From Spongiibacter sp. IMCC21906 (lineage in GTDB: Bacteria > Pseudomonadota > Gammaproteobacteria > Pseudomonadales > Spongiibacteraceae), in the NCBI RefSeq assembly GCF_001010805.1, contig NZ_CP011477.1, positions 1,317,001 through 1,381,000 of the forward strand: a stretch of DNA of 64,000 nt, read 5' to 3'. The translations under genes were made by a program, and so were the position numbers. Within the stretch, counting starts at the first letter, position 1; the number at the start of each line of letters is the position of its first letter. Positions 16,892-25,898 of the stretch are shown one piece after another. A model generated the notes under the pieces. That model was given only the letters and a program-made list of their open reading frames with translations. It was not told where the DNA came from and did not search any database.

Positions 16892-18547
16892 GTGCAGCGA
16901 CGCCAATTTTTACATGTGCTTTCTACATCAGCTTTGGCTGTGCCAATACTGACAGCCTGCGGGGGAGGCGGCAACTCTTCTTCTGAAAGCGGCGAACCCA
17001 GTGTGAGCCGAGCAGATTTGCAGCAAACCAGTTCTGGATTGAGTTTTCAGCACGGTGTGGCCAGCGGTGATCCCCTCGATGATCGAGTTATTCTGTGGAC
17101 CAGAGTCTCGCCGACAAGCCCTCAAGAGAGTGAGCTGAGCGTGATCTGCGAAGTTGCAGAAGACCGCGAGTTTCAGAACGTGGTGATGTCGGAGATGCTA
17201 AGCACCAGCGCTGCCCGAGACTACACGGTTAAGCTCGATGCCACGGGCCTGCGGCCTGACCGCCATTATTGGTACCGATTTATGTCATCGGAGGCGACGT
17301 CAGCGGTGGGCCACACGAGAACCTTACCTATGCCGGGGCAATATGCTGAGCGCCTGCGGTTTGCGGTATGTTCTTGCAGCAGCTATCCCCACGGTTATTT
17401 TTCGGTGTATCGGATGATTGCCAACCGGCCTGATTTGGATTTTGTACTGCACCTCGGCGACTATATCTACGAGTATGGTGATGGGGAGTACGGCAACAAC
17501 CCCGGGCGTCCACTTGAGCCCAGTCACGAAATTATTGCACTGGACGATTACCGTCGTCGCTACGGCTTGTATCGCCAGGATACAGAGCTGCAAGCGGCTC
17601 ATGCCGCCCATGCCTTTGTGACGGTGTGGGACGATCACGAGTCGGCCAACGATGCTTATCGAGATGGTGCAGAGAATCATAACGCCGGAGAAGGGGCGTG
17701 GTCTGACCGCAAGGCCGCGGCGATCCAAGCCTATTTTGAGTGGATGCCGATTCGCCCGCCCACAGAGGACGAACAGCAAATTTATCGGGGCTTTTCCTAC
17801 GGGGACTTGGCTGATTTTATGATGCTGGATACCCGTCTTGAAGGCCGTGAACAGCAGCTCTCTAATCCTCTGGATCCCAGTCGTAGCCAGCCTCGAAACT
17901 TGCTGGGGCAATCGCAAAAACAATGGTTTAAACATCAGTTGGCTACGTCGCAAGGGCGTTGGAAGTTTGTGGGCCAGCAGGTGATGTTTGCCCAGCTGCA
18001 ATTGTTGGAGTTACAGCGTCTGTTGCCTGCGGTGCCGACCAATGACTTTAGCCCGCTTGTTGCCATTAATATGGATCAGTGGGACGGCTACCCTGCGGAG
18101 CGAGAAGAAATTCTCGATTTTGTCGAAGCCGAAGAAATCGAAAATCTGGTGGTATTAACGGGCGATATTCATAGCAGCTGGGCTAATGAGTTGTATCAAA
18201 ACCCTGCGGTATTAACGGCGGGGGTGTTGAATCGGCCGCTGGGCGTTGAATTTGTTGCCCCCAGTATTACCTCGCCGGGCTTTCCTGATGGTGCGGCGGA
18301 ATTAGTGTCAGCGGTGCTGCCAGTGGTGAATCCGCATATTAAATACACGGATTTAAAAAATCACGGTTTTATTTTGATTGATGTTACTCGTCAACGCAGT
18401 CAAGCGGAGTATTACTACGCGGCCGATATCGACACGCCAGCGGGTATTGGCGTGGAGTCGCAAAAGATCAAAACACTGGCTGTTGCGCATGGAAGTCATC
18501 GCCTACAAGAAGATACTCCGGTATCTCGTCCTAAACCTTTGTTGTGA
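16892..18547 (+). CDS. PhoD-type alkaline phosphatase, Tat/lipoprotein signal
   Basis: Exported metal-dependent phosphodiesterase/phosphomonoesterase (PhoD family, calcium and iron in characterised members). The 551-aa protein starts QRRQFLHVLSTSALAVPILTAC, combining a twin-arginine RRQFL motif and a lipobox LTAC, so it is probably folded before export and lipid-anchored. A PhoD_N immunoglobulin-like domain (about 50-150) precedes the catalytic domain with HLGDYIYEYG, VWDDHESANDAY and LTGDIHSSW metal-binding motifs. The start is GTG 16892; an ATG at 16881 is out of frame. It is followed immediately by a second lipoprotein phosphoesterase. Scavenging of organic phosphate is the natural role. 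Confidence 0.92.
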   Translation: MQRRQFLHVLSTSALAVPILTACGGGGNSSSESGEPSVSRADLQQTSSGLSFQHGVASGDPLDDRVILWTRVSPTSPQESELSVICEVAEDREFQNVVMSEMLSTSAARDYTVKLDATGLRPDRHYWYRFMSSEATSAVGHTRTLPMPGQYAERLRFAVCSCSSYPHGYFSVYRMIANRPDLDFVLHLGDYIYEYGDGEYGNNPGRPLEPSHEIIALDDYRRRYGLYRQDTELQAAHAAHAFVTVWDDHESANDAYRDGAENHNAGEGAWSDRKAAAIQAYFEWMPIRPPTEDEQQIYRGFSYGDLADFMMLDTRLEGREQQLSNPLDPSRSQPRNLLGQSQKQWFKHQLATSQGRWKFVGQQVMFAQLQLLELQRLLPAVPTNDFSPLVAINMDQWDGYPAEREEILDFVEAEEIENLVVLTGDIHSSWANELYQNPAVLTAGVLNRPLGVEFVAPSITSPGFPDGAAELVSAVLPVVNPHIKYTDLKNHGFILIDVTRQRSQAEYYYAADIDTPAGIGVESQKIKTLAVAHGSHRLQEDTPVSRPKPLL

Positions 18548-18558
18548 GCTGCACTGTT

Positions 18559-20841
18559 ATGTCGTATTTATCAGTCGTTTTTAAGGCGTTTATCCTCTCT
18601 AGTATTGTTATTTTGGCTGCCTGCGGTGGCGGCAGTTCTGATGGCAGCACAACGCCCCCCGACAATGCTGATCAACCGGCTAACGGCGGTGATGATTCAG
18701 AGGGTGAGAGTGGCGCAGATGACAATAACGGGGCCGGGGGCGATGCGGGCTCTGGCGGTGACAGCGATACTGACGATGATACAAATGATGATGCCGGCGC
18801 CGGTGGTGGCACGGAAACCGGCGGTGATGAAGACACAGACGGTGACACGAATACCGATGACGGTACTGACTCGGGTGAAGACAGCGATACAGGCGGTGAC
18901 TCAGATGAGGGTTCTGACACTGACGAAGAAACAGATAACGATACCGGCACGGATACAGACGAGCCCCAGCGACTGGGAATTATTTTAATTGGTGACAGTG
19001 GCAGCGGCAGTGACGGTGCCTATGCGGTGGGCCAGGCGGTGGCGCGGGTTTGTGCGGTAAAACAGTGCGATTTGGTACTTGGCTTGGGGGACAATATTTA
19101 TGAGTCCGGTGTTAGCTCGGCCTTTGATCCGCAATTTGAAGAAAAATTTGAACAGCCTTTTGCGCCGGTAGATTTACCGTTTTACATGGTGTTGGGTAAT
19201 CACGATAACAGCGAATTTTTTGGTGGTGATGGTGCCGGTAATTCCAATGGTGATTTCCAGGTAGACTACCATTATCGTCGCGCCAGCCAGCCAGAGGAAA
19301 TGCGTCAAACCGAACGCTGGCAAATGCCTGCGCGTTACTACCGCTTTAGTAAAGGCGAAATTGATGGTCAGCCCTTTGTTGAATTTTTTGGTATAGATTC
19401 CAATCAAGTGGCGGGTGGCTTTCCCGATAGTGACGAAAACTATTCTTACAATAATTACGGCCTTGCCCAGGCTCAGTGGCTAAACGAGGCCATGGCGGCC
19501 AGCAATGCCAAATGGAAAATCGCCTTTGCCCATCATCCCTATATTTCAAATGGCAGCCACGGCAATGCGGGTAACTACGACGGTGTGCCCGCTTTTATCG
19601 CGCCAGTATTGGCCGGTGAACGTTATCAAGCCTTTTTGCAAGAAACCATTTGCGATAAAGCAGACTTTCTCTTTGCCGGTCACGACCACGATCTGCAGTG
19701 GTTAATGCCTGTAGACAGCTGCGGTAAAACCGAATTTATTGTTTCTGGCGCGGCCAGCAAAACCCGCAGTATTGAGCGTCGGGATGAGAACCCCGTGTTC
19801 TATGAAAAAGGCGATAGTTACGGTTTTGTCTGGGTTGAAATAACCGATGATGACATGCGCGGCGAAGTTTATGAGGTCGATCCCACTAGCGCCAACCTCG
19901 GTTTGGGCAGTTTGGATGACCCTCAGCCAAGCTACAGCCGGGTGATGTCACAACGCGACTCAGTAGGTTTACCTGATAACGATGGTTTTACATCACCGTT
20001 GCAACCCGAGCCGGGTTTTGATGTTGATGGGGAATCAGGCAACCTGGATCCGGTTCAACAGCAGTTTGTGGCGGCGTTTACGGGTTTGGCCAATGGGATT
20101 CCGGAGGAAAATCTGGCCGCTTTGCTAAACGCATTGAGCACCAGTGCGGTAGGTTTGTTGGAAGTGGCAGACGCCTTGGTAACCGGGGTCAGCGGTGCCG
20201 CCAGTGAGCAAAATCCCGAGCTGGCCTTGGCCGGTGCCGCCAGAGCCTCACAAGCTTTGCTTTATTCTTTGCAAAGTCTGCGGGACGGAGTGCCCGCTAA
20301 TGGCGAACCCGCTTTACCGGCCCCGTTTGATCAGCTCGGTTCGGTACTGGATTTGTTCGAGCAAGATGCGGAGGCTGCAAATGGTGACCTGCGCTTGATC
20401 AGCGATGCCTTGAATGGTCTGGTGCTGAATCTGCACAACATCGTTGATGCAGCAGAAGAAGAGGGCGGTTCGGTTCCGGTGTTAGGCGGCACGCTGGGGC
20501 TGTTGTCAGAGTTGATCTTTGATGTCAGTCGCCTGCTCACCGCGGTGGGGAATGTTGACAGCAGTGAGGTGGGCCAAGTCGTTGTTTCTACCACTGACGA
20601 CTTGCTAAGTAATTTATTGCTTAATGTGGTGCCGATTGAGCAGGCGGCACCTGCAGAGCTGGTTGATGCCATTGGCCTTGGACCACAGTTGCTTAGCAGT
20701 GCTTTATTGGCGGTGGTAAGAGAGGTCACTTACACCTTGGATAATACCTTGTTGGTCTTACTGTCGCCGCTGCTGGGCAATGTTGAATTGTTGCTGTTAG
20801 AGCCATTGCTAGGTGGTTTGGGCGGACTGTCCGGTGCTTGA
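18559..20841 (+). CDS. Large lipoprotein with acidic linker and purple-acid-phosphatase-like metallophosphoesterase domain
   Basis: A 760-aa envelope protein in three parts. First, a lipoprotein signal ending LAACGGGS. Second, an extremely acidic Asp/Gly/Thr-rich low-complexity linker (about residues 25-135), likely flexible and calcium binding. Third, a metallophosphoesterase domain (about 138-450) with ILIGDSGSG, LGLGDNIYESG, VLGNHDN, FAHHPYIS and FAGHDHDLQW, the five motif blocks of purple acid phosphatases. The last about 270 residues are helical and hydrophobic-periodic with no recognised domain. I use ATG 18559; a GTG at 18544 overlapping the phoD stop would add five residues. It probably shares a transcript with phoD, and it converges with cobQ. 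Confidence 0.85.
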   Translation: MSYLSVVFKAFILSSIVILAACGGGSSDGSTTPPDNADQPANGGDDSEGESGADDNNGAGGDAGSGGDSDTDDDTNDDAGAGGGTETGGDEDTDGDTNTDDGTDSGEDSDTGGDSDEGSDTDEETDNDTGTDTDEPQRLGIILIGDSGSGSDGAYAVGQAVARVCAVKQCDLVLGLGDNIYESGVSSAFDPQFEEKFEQPFAPVDLPFYMVLGNHDNSEFFGGDGAGNSNGDFQVDYHYRRASQPEEMRQTERWQMPARYYRFSKGEIDGQPFVEFFGIDSNQVAGGFPDSDENYSYNNYGLAQAQWLNEAMAASNAKWKIAFAHHPYISNGSHGNAGNYDGVPAFIAPVLAGERYQAFLQETICDKADFLFAGHDHDLQWLMPVDSCGKTEFIVSGAASKTRSIERRDENPVFYEKGDSYGFVWVEITDDDMRGEVYEVDPTSANLGLGSLDDPQPSYSRVMSQRDSVGLPDNDGFTSPLQPEPGFDVDGESGNLDPVQQQFVAAFTGLANGIPEENLAALLNALSTSAVGLLEVADALVTGVSGAASEQNPELALAGAARASQALLYSLQSLRDGVPANGEPALPAPFDQLGSVLDLFEQDAEAANGDLRLISDALNGLVLNLHNIVDAAEEEGGSVPVLGGTLGLLSELIFDVSRLLTAVGNVDSSEVGQVVVSTTDDLLSNLLLNVVPIEQAAPAELVDAIGLGPQLLSSALLAVVREVTYTLDNTLLVLLSPLLGNVELLLLEPLLGGLGGLSGA

Positions 20842-20870
20842 TCTTATTGGGGCAGTGGAATAGTGGATCG

Positions 20871-22316
20871 CTAATGATGAAAAGCCCCTAAGACGCTCAG
20901 GTTTAAGTGCGCATCAAGGCTATCTGCCAAGCGGTCCAGATTCGTTTCTATCACCTTATCATAATCCAGCGCGGTAACCGCGCTGACCCCCGCCCATTGC
21001 AGCAGCTGTTCCCTAGCCTCACTGTGATCAAAAATACCGTGTAAGTAGCTGCCGATAATTTGTTGGTCGTCAGACATAGCGCCATCGTAATGGCTGCCTA
21101 AATTGATTAACGGTTTTTCCAGCGCGGGCCCCTGACTTTGGCCTGCGTGAATTTCATAAGCTGTCACGGCACGACCACTGTCGATAAAGGTGCCGTTAAC
21201 TTGGCGCAAGATTTTGTCAGCGGCCAGCACGGTATCAAAATCTAAATAGCCCAGCGCCTTACTGGAGCCTGCCTCGCCCTCTATACCTTCGGGGTCGTGC
21301 ACGGCTGTGCCCAGCATTTGAAAACCGCCACAGATCCCCATAAGCTTGCCGCCATAGCGGAGGTGTTTGGCAATATCCTGGTCCCAGCCATTGTCCCTGA
21401 TAAAATCCAAATCCCGACGGGTGCTTTTGCTGCCGGGTAAAATAATCAGTTCGCAGGGGGGCAGGCGCTCGCCTTTACCGACAAAGTGCAGGTTTACTTG
21501 AGGGTGTAAACGCAAGACATCAAAGTCGGTGTGATTGCTGATGCGAGACAGCACGGGCACCACAATATTTAAGGCGCCATCTTCACTTTTCTGTTGGGTG
21601 CTAATGGCGTCTTCAGCTTCTAAGTGCAGGTCGTGGATATAGGGGATGACGCCCAATACGGGTTTGCCTGTGCGAGCTTCGAGCCAATCCAGACCGGGTT
21701 GCAGTAAGCTGATATCACCCCGGAAACGATTGATAATAAATCCGGCTACTCGGGCTTGCTCTGTGGCAGAGAGTAATTCCAGCGTGCCAACCAAGTGCGC
21801 AAATACGCCGCCGCGATCAATGTCTGCCACAATAATGACAGGGCAATCCACCGCTTCCGCAAAGCCCATATTGGCAATATCGTGTTCGCGTAGATTAATT
21901 TCAGCAGGGCTGCCTGCGCCTTCAACAATGATCCAATCGTATTTTTCCTGCAATCGTTGGTGAGATTCCAACACGGCAGTCATGGCGCGTTTTTTGTAAT
22001 GGTGATAATCCGCAGCCTCCATATTGGAAAGCGCCTTGCCATGAATAATCACTTGAGCGCCAGTGTCGCTATTGGGTTTGAGTAAAACCGGATTAAAATC
22101 GGTGTGGGGCGCGAGACCGCAAGCTCGGGCCTGTACCGCTTGGGCACGGCCAATTTCGCCACCATCGCTTGTGACCGCACTATTCAGCGCCATATTTTGG
22201 GGCTTAAAAGGAGCAACACCAAGGCCTCGACGTTTTAGAAGTCGACACAAACCTGCCACCATCACGCTCTTGCCTGCGTCGGAGGTACAGCCCTGGATCA
22301 TCAGTGTTTTTGTCAT
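20871..22316 (-). CDS. cobQ: Cobyric acid synthase CobQ
   Basis: Glutamine- and ATP-dependent amidation of four carboxylates of adenosylcobyrinic acid a,c-diamide. The 481-aa protein has an N-terminal dethiobiotin-synthetase-like ATPase ([21 protein letters not shown]-loop variant SDAGKS; then [20 protein letters not shown]) and a C-terminal class I glutaminase domain ([14 protein letters not shown] with the nucleophilic cysteine; GSYLHGIFD with the His). Presence of CobQ means the cell can process intermediates before cobinamide, not only salvage cobinamide. It is separated from bluB by the 48-bp repeat array and therefore may have its own promoter. Confidence 0.96.
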   Translation of the reverse strand: MTKTLMIQGCTSDAGKSVMVAGLCRLLKRRGLGVAPFKPQNMALNSAVTSDGGEIGRAQAVQARACGLAPHTDFNPVLLKPNSDTGAQVIIHGKALSNMEAADYHHYKKRAMTAVLESHQRLQEKYDWIIVEGAGSPAEINLREHDIANMGFAEAVDCPVIIVADIDRGGVFAHLVGTLELLSATEQARVAGFIINRFRGDISLLQPGLDWLEARTGKPVLGVIPYIHDLHLEAEDAISTQQKSEDGALNIVVPVLSRISNHTDFDVLRLHPQVNLHFVGKGERLPPCELIILPGSKSTRRDLDFIRDNGWDQDIAKHLRYGGKLMGICGGFQMLGTAVHDPEGIEGEAGSSKALGYLDFDTVLAADKILRQVNGTFIDSGRAVTAYEIHAGQSQGPALEKPLINLGSHYDGAMSDDQQIIGSYLHGIFDHSEAREQLLQWAGVSAVTALDYDKVIETNLDRLADSLDAHLNLSVLGAFHH

Positions 22317-22383
22317 ATCGCTACCTGAAAATGGCTATTCGCGTTGGGATTGTCGGGTTCTAGTTACGTTAAATCGTTGTGCT

Positions 22384-22554
22384 TGTAGGAGCGGGCTCTG
22401 ACCGCGATCAGCCATGTTAAAGTGCTGTGTTTGTAGGAGCGGGCGCTGACCGCGATCAACCATGCTAAAGTGTTGTGCTTGTAGGAGCGGACTCTGACCG
22501 CGATCAACCATGCTAAAGTGTTGTGTTTGTAAGAGCGGGCGCTGACCGCGATCA
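22384..22554. repeat. Four tandem 48-bp repeats with REP-like palindromic core
   Basis: Four units start at 22384, 22432, 22480 and 22528, an exact 48-bp period. Each has a 27-bp core beginning TGTAGGAGCGG and ending CCGCGATCA; within it GCGG and CCGC are inverted around GCTCTGA or GCGCTGA. The 21-bp connectors (CCATG-TAAAGTG-TGTG type) are also conserved between units. The core resembles the REP sequences of Pseudomonas (TGTAGGAGCGGGCTTG type). The fourth unit has AAGAGC instead of AGGAGC, and the others differ by one or two bases. No transposase (RAYT) gene lies within the window. Since 48 is a multiple of three the array stays open in several frames, which produces spurious reading frames. 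Confidence 0.92.
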
Positions 22555-22624
22555 ACCATGGTGGCCGGGTGTCGTCGTGTAGCCGGTGCGCACTGTGCTT
22601 TACCTGGGTGAACGGGTAATACCG

Positions 22625-23266
22625 CTACGACTGCCAACCGTTTTCCATAATCAACTCATCCAGCGGGCAGCGCTGGGCCCACTGTTCTTGCTCCAGCATG
22701 GGTTTGTCATAAAAGGCGTCCACCGGGCCAAGGCAGAGCAGGGCAATGGGGTGACTGCCTACAGGCATATTTAACACGGTTTTTAATGCGTCGGGTTCAA
22801 ATAGCGACACCCAGCCAAGCCCTAAATTTTCACTGCGGGCAGCCAGCCACAGGTTCTGAATGGCGCAGGCTGCAGAGGCCAAATCCATTTCCGGCAGGGT
22901 CCGGCGTCCAAACACATGGTGTTCTCGTTTATCCATTAATGCGACGACGAGCAGTTCTGCGCAGTCTGTAATGCCTTCCACCTTGAGACGCAGAAACTCG
23001 CTTTCTCGCTCTCCTAAAGCGGCGGCAGTGCGGTCGCGTTCTTGCTGTACTAGCTGATAAATATCCTCTCGCAGTTCAGGTTTACTAATACGGATAAAGC
23101 GCCAGGGTTGCATCAAGCCAACACTGGGAGCCTGGTGTGCGGCCAGCAATAAGCGTCGCAATTGTTCAGGGGGGACGTCGCCGCCACTGAAGTGACGCAT
23201 ATCCCGGCGCTGGGCGATGACCCGGTAAATGGCGTCGATATCACGTTGGCTGAAATCGCTAGTCAT
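22625..23266 (-). CDS. bluB: 5,6-dimethylbenzimidazole synthase BluB
   Basis: Oxygen-dependent flavin-destructase that converts reduced FMN into 5,6-dimethylbenzimidazole, the lower ligand of cobalamin. The 213-aa protein is a nitroreductase-fold member with the BluB signatures RRDMRHFSGGDVPPEQL, AAHQAPSVGLMQPWRFI and LGWVSLFEPDALKTVL. ATG 23266 (MTSDFSQRDID) is chosen; the longer frame adds 14 residues that overlap btuD. The gene overlaps the end of btuD by 8 bp, so it is translated with the transport genes. DMB made here feeds CobT (14621). Confidence 0.95.
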   Translation of the reverse strand: MTSDFSQRDIDAIYRVIAQRRDMRHFSGGDVPPEQLRRLLLAAHQAPSVGLMQPWRFIRISKPELREDIYQLVQQERDRTAAALGERESEFLRLKVEGITDCAELLVVALMDKREHHVFGRRTLPEMDLASAACAIQNLWLAARSENLGLGWVSLFEPDALKTVLNMPVGSHPIALLCLGPVDAFYDKPMLEQEQWAQRCPLDELIMENGWQS

Positions 23267-24035
23267 GTTGTTCTCTAGGCAGAAAAAAACGTTGGCCGTT
23301 TGCTTCAATGGCCATCAATGGCTGGTCGTAGAGCTTTTCTAGTGCGCCGGGTACCAGCATGGTATCGGCGTCGCCCCAGCAGGCTTCGCCATTGGGATAC
23401 AGTAATAGCAGTTTATCGCAGCAACGGGCGGCGATGTTTAAATCGTGCAGGCACAGCAACACGCCGCAGCCCGAGTGAGCCTGCTCGCGAATTAGCTGCA
23501 TAATATGCACTTGATGCTTTAGATCAAGGTGATTACTGGGTTCGTCGGCCAATAAAATTTGTGGGGTTTGAATCAGCGCAGTGGCAATGGTCAAGCGTTG
23601 GCGTTCGCCCCCCGAAAGGGTATTCACCAAGCGGTGACTCATGTGCTCTAGCTCCATGGCGGCGAGGGCTTTTTTGGCGATAGCCACATCGTCGGCGGTA
23701 TCCAACTCCCAGTGGGATAAAAAGGGATGACGGCCGATCATTGCTGTTTCCAGTACGGTGCCGGGAAAGCCGTCCTGTCGTTCTTGAAAAATCACTGCTA
23801 GCTTTTGCGCCAAGGCTTTACGGCGCCAGTGACTTAGAGCTTTGCCCTCTAATAAGACTCGACCATGTCGTGGTGCTCGCAGTCCGGCAAGGGTATGCAG
23901 TAACGTGGTTTTGCCTGCCCCATTGGGGCCGAGTACTCCCCACACTTCGCCGGGGCGGATGGTGATATTCAAGGGGGTGCCATCGGCTTTGCCGGGAATA
24001 TCTACCACGAGTTGCTCGGTTGATAACACGCTCAT
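23259..24035 (-). CDS. btuD: Cobalamin ABC transporter ATP-binding protein BtuD
   Basis: ATPase of the inner-membrane vitamin B12 importer. The 258-aa protein has Walker A GPNGAGKTTLL, Q-loop VIFQERQDG, signature NTLSGGERQRLTIA, Walker B ILLADEPSNHLDLKH and the switch histidine in LLCLHDLNIA. Siderophore importers (FecE/FepC) are similar, but the context (riboswitch, btuB, cobO, btuF, bluB) makes cobalamin the substrate. It overlaps btuC by 4 bp at its start and bluB by 8 bp at its end. Confidence 0.93.
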   Translation of the reverse strand: MSVLSTEQLVVDIPGKADGTPLNITIRPGEVWGVLGPNGAGKTTLLHTLAGLRAPRHGRVLLEGKALSHWRRKALAQKLAVIFQERQDGFPGTVLETAMIGRHPFLSHWELDTADDVAIAKKALAAMELEHMSHRLVNTLSGGERQRLTIATALIQTPQILLADEPSNHLDLKHQVHIMQLIREQAHSGCGVLLCLHDLNIAARCCDKLLLLYPNGEACWGDADTMLVPGALEKLYDQPLMAIEANGQRFFLPREQHD

Positions 24036-25033
24036 CCCCGGCTCCGGTATAGCAAGATCAAAAAGCTAGGCACGCCGATCATAGCGGTAATGACACCAGC
24101 GGGTAGCTGTTGAGGGGCAATAATGGTTCGGGCGAGGGTGTCTGCCAAGGTGAGCAGGGTGCCACCGGCAAGGGCTGAGGCGGGCAGAATAATGCGCTGG
24201 TCATTGCCCAATACCAGGCGCAGCATGTGAGGAATGATTAGCCCGACAAAGCCAATGCTACCGGCCGTGGTAACCGCAAAGGCGGTGAGTAAACTGGCGC
24301 CGATATATACCGTCCATTCCAGTTGCCGAACCGGCACACCCAACGCGGCGGCTTGCAGCGAGCCCCGAGCCAGCACGTTGAGGCTGCGACCCAGGGGCAG
24401 TAAAAAAAGGCTGACGACAATTAAGGTGATCAATGCTGGCCAAGGTGAACGGGCATAGGCCAAGTCGCCCATTAACCAATACAACATGCCGGGGAGTTGC
24501 TCGGTGGGGCCAACTGCCAGCATAAAGGTAATCACCGCGCCCCAGCCAGAGGCGACGACCACACCCGTGAGCAGTAACCGGGTGGGCGTCCAGCTGCCGG
24601 TGCCGTGGGCAAGCCCAAACACCAGCGTTGCCGATAGCACCGCCCCGGCAAAGGCGGAGCCGGAAACAGCCGTCGCTCCCAAGCCCATCAGCATGGCCAT
24701 TAACGCGCCCACCGCCGCGCCGCCAGATAAGCCCAGCACATAGGGGTCGGCCAAGGGATTGCGCAGCAAGACTTGCATCAACGCCCCGGCCACGGCTAAC
24801 AGCCCACCTGTGGCGAAAGCTGCCGCAGCTCTGGGTAGCCGCAGCTCCATAATTAAAGTTTGTTGTAGGGGGGAGCCACCACCCTGCAGTACCTGCCACA
24901 AGTCGGCACTGGAGACGGATACGCTGCCGAGAGAAACCGCAATGGCAAGCGCGAGCAGAGCGCTTAGCACCAGCGTAGCCAGCGCCATTATTTTAAAATG
25001 AGAACTGGTGAAGGCAGGCTTAGCGCCGCTCAC
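24032..25033 (-). CDS. btuC: Cobalamin ABC transporter permease BtuC
   Basis: Polytopic permease of the FecCD/BtuC family with about ten membrane segments; forms the B12 channel with BtuD. Family blocks seen are LRLPRAAAAFATGGLLAVAG, NPLADPYVLGLSGGAA and GSIGFVGLIIPHMLR. I start at GTG 25033 (VSGAKPAFTSSHFKIM, 333 aa), which has GGAG seven bases upstream; the longest frame opens at another GTG (25069) deeper inside btuF, and an ATG at 24988 is the other alternative. It overlaps btuF by 14 bp and btuD by 4 bp, so the three transport genes are translationally linked. Confidence 0.93.
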   Translation of the reverse strand: MSGAKPAFTSSHFKIMALATLVLSALLALAIAVSLGSVSVSSADLWQVLQGGGSPLQQTLIMELRLPRAAAAFATGGLLAVAGALMQVLLRNPLADPYVLGLSGGAAVGALMAMLMGLGATAVSGSAFAGAVLSATLVFGLAHGTGSWTPTRLLLTGVVVASGWGAVITFMLAVGPTEQLPGMLYWLMGDLAYARSPWPALITLIVVSLFLLPLGRSLNVLARGSLQAAALGVPVRQLEWTVYIGASLLTAFAVTTAGSIGFVGLIIPHMLRLVLGNDQRIILPASALAGGTLLTLADTLARTIIAPQQLPAGVITAMIGVPSFLILLYRSRG

Positions 25034-25898
25034 GGGCAGTCTCCAAATGCTGGCAGAGCAGCTTGGCACCGTCTAGCAAGCGAGGGGTAGGGCGCTGCAG
25101 TGTCGACGGGGGGACAAAAAACAGGTTGTTGCGACGCACGGCAGTGAGTCCGTCAAAGCGTCGCCAGTCGTCTAGCCAGCCGGGGTTTTCTTCGCCCATG
25201 CCACCCGCGACAATCGCTTCTGGATTTCTGGCGAGTACGGCTTCTTGATCGATGCGGGTAGTGAGTCCGCTTAATTCGCCAAAAATATTGTCGCCGCCGC
25301 AGAGCCGCGTGGCTTCGCTAATCATATGTTGATTGTTGACAGTCATTAAGGGATTGACCCAAATTTGCTGAAAGACCCGGACTTTGTCGGCATTGCGATA
25401 ACGCTGGCGAAGCTTGGCGATGCCGTCGCTAAAGTCTGTGGCGGCCTGCTCGCTCTGTTGGTCGGTGCCTGCCAGTTTACCCAGTCGACGTATTGTTGAA
25501 CTCACATCATCAAAATGACGTAGCTCGCTGTAGTAAATGGGAATGCCCAGTTTTTCCAGTTGGGCGAGTTGTTCACTGGGGTTGCCACTGACCCAGCCGA
25601 TAAGCAGGTCGGGTTGCATGGCGAGGATGGCTTCCAGGTCGAAGCGGTCGTAGCTGCCCACTCGGGGCAGTGTTTTGGCGGCTTCGGGGTAGTCACTGAA
25701 GCTCACGGCGGCAATAAGCTGATCTCCTGCACCGGCGCTGTAGAGCAGTTCGGTGGCGCCGGGTGACAGGGCGATAATGCGTTGGGCGGGTTGTGCTAAG
25801 CAAAGCTGGCGCTGTTTGTCATCTTCTACGCAGACCTCGGCCCGGCTTATGCAGGCAATAAAGATGAGCGCTAAGCTCAGACAAGTTCGCATTACCAT
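25020..25898 (-). CDS. btuF: Periplasmic cobalamin-binding protein BtuF
   Basis: Periplasmic binding protein that hands cobalamin to BtuCD. The 292-aa protein starts with a Sec signal (MVMRTCLSLALIFIACISRAEV), followed by a two-lobe class III binding fold: RIIALSPGATELLYSAGAGDQLIAA and PRVGSYDRFDLEAILAMQPDLLIGW in the N lobe, FQQIWVNPLMTVNNQHMISEATRLCGG in part of the C lobe. The lipobox-like cysteine IAC could allow lipidation but is followed by I, so a cleaved signal is likelier. Its start overlaps the cobO stop by 7 bp; ATG 25898 or 25892 are equally possible. Confidence 0.93.
   Translation of the reverse strand: MVMRTCLSLALIFIACISRAEVCVEDDKQRQLCLAQPAQRIIALSPGATELLYSAGAGDQLIAAVSFSDYPEAAKTLPRVGSYDRFDLEAILAMQPDLLIGWVSGNPSEQLAQLEKLGIPIYYSELRHFDDVSSTIRRLGKLAGTDQQSEQAATDFSDGIAKLRQRYRNADKVRVFQQIWVNPLMTVNNQHMISEATRLCGGDNIFGELSGLTTRIDQEAVLARNPEAIVAGGMGEENPGWLDDWRRFDGLTAVRRNNLFFVPPSTLQRPTPRLLDGAKLLCQHLETARERR

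Noticed and set aside
22384-22554. CRISPR array
   Set aside because: Repeat and connector are both conserved in every unit, so there are no unique spacers, and no cas gene is present.
22335-22637. Reading frame with 16-residue repeats on the minus strand across the tandem array
   Set aside because: The 48-bp period is a multiple of three, so an open frame is automatic. There is no ribosome site and no family resemblance.
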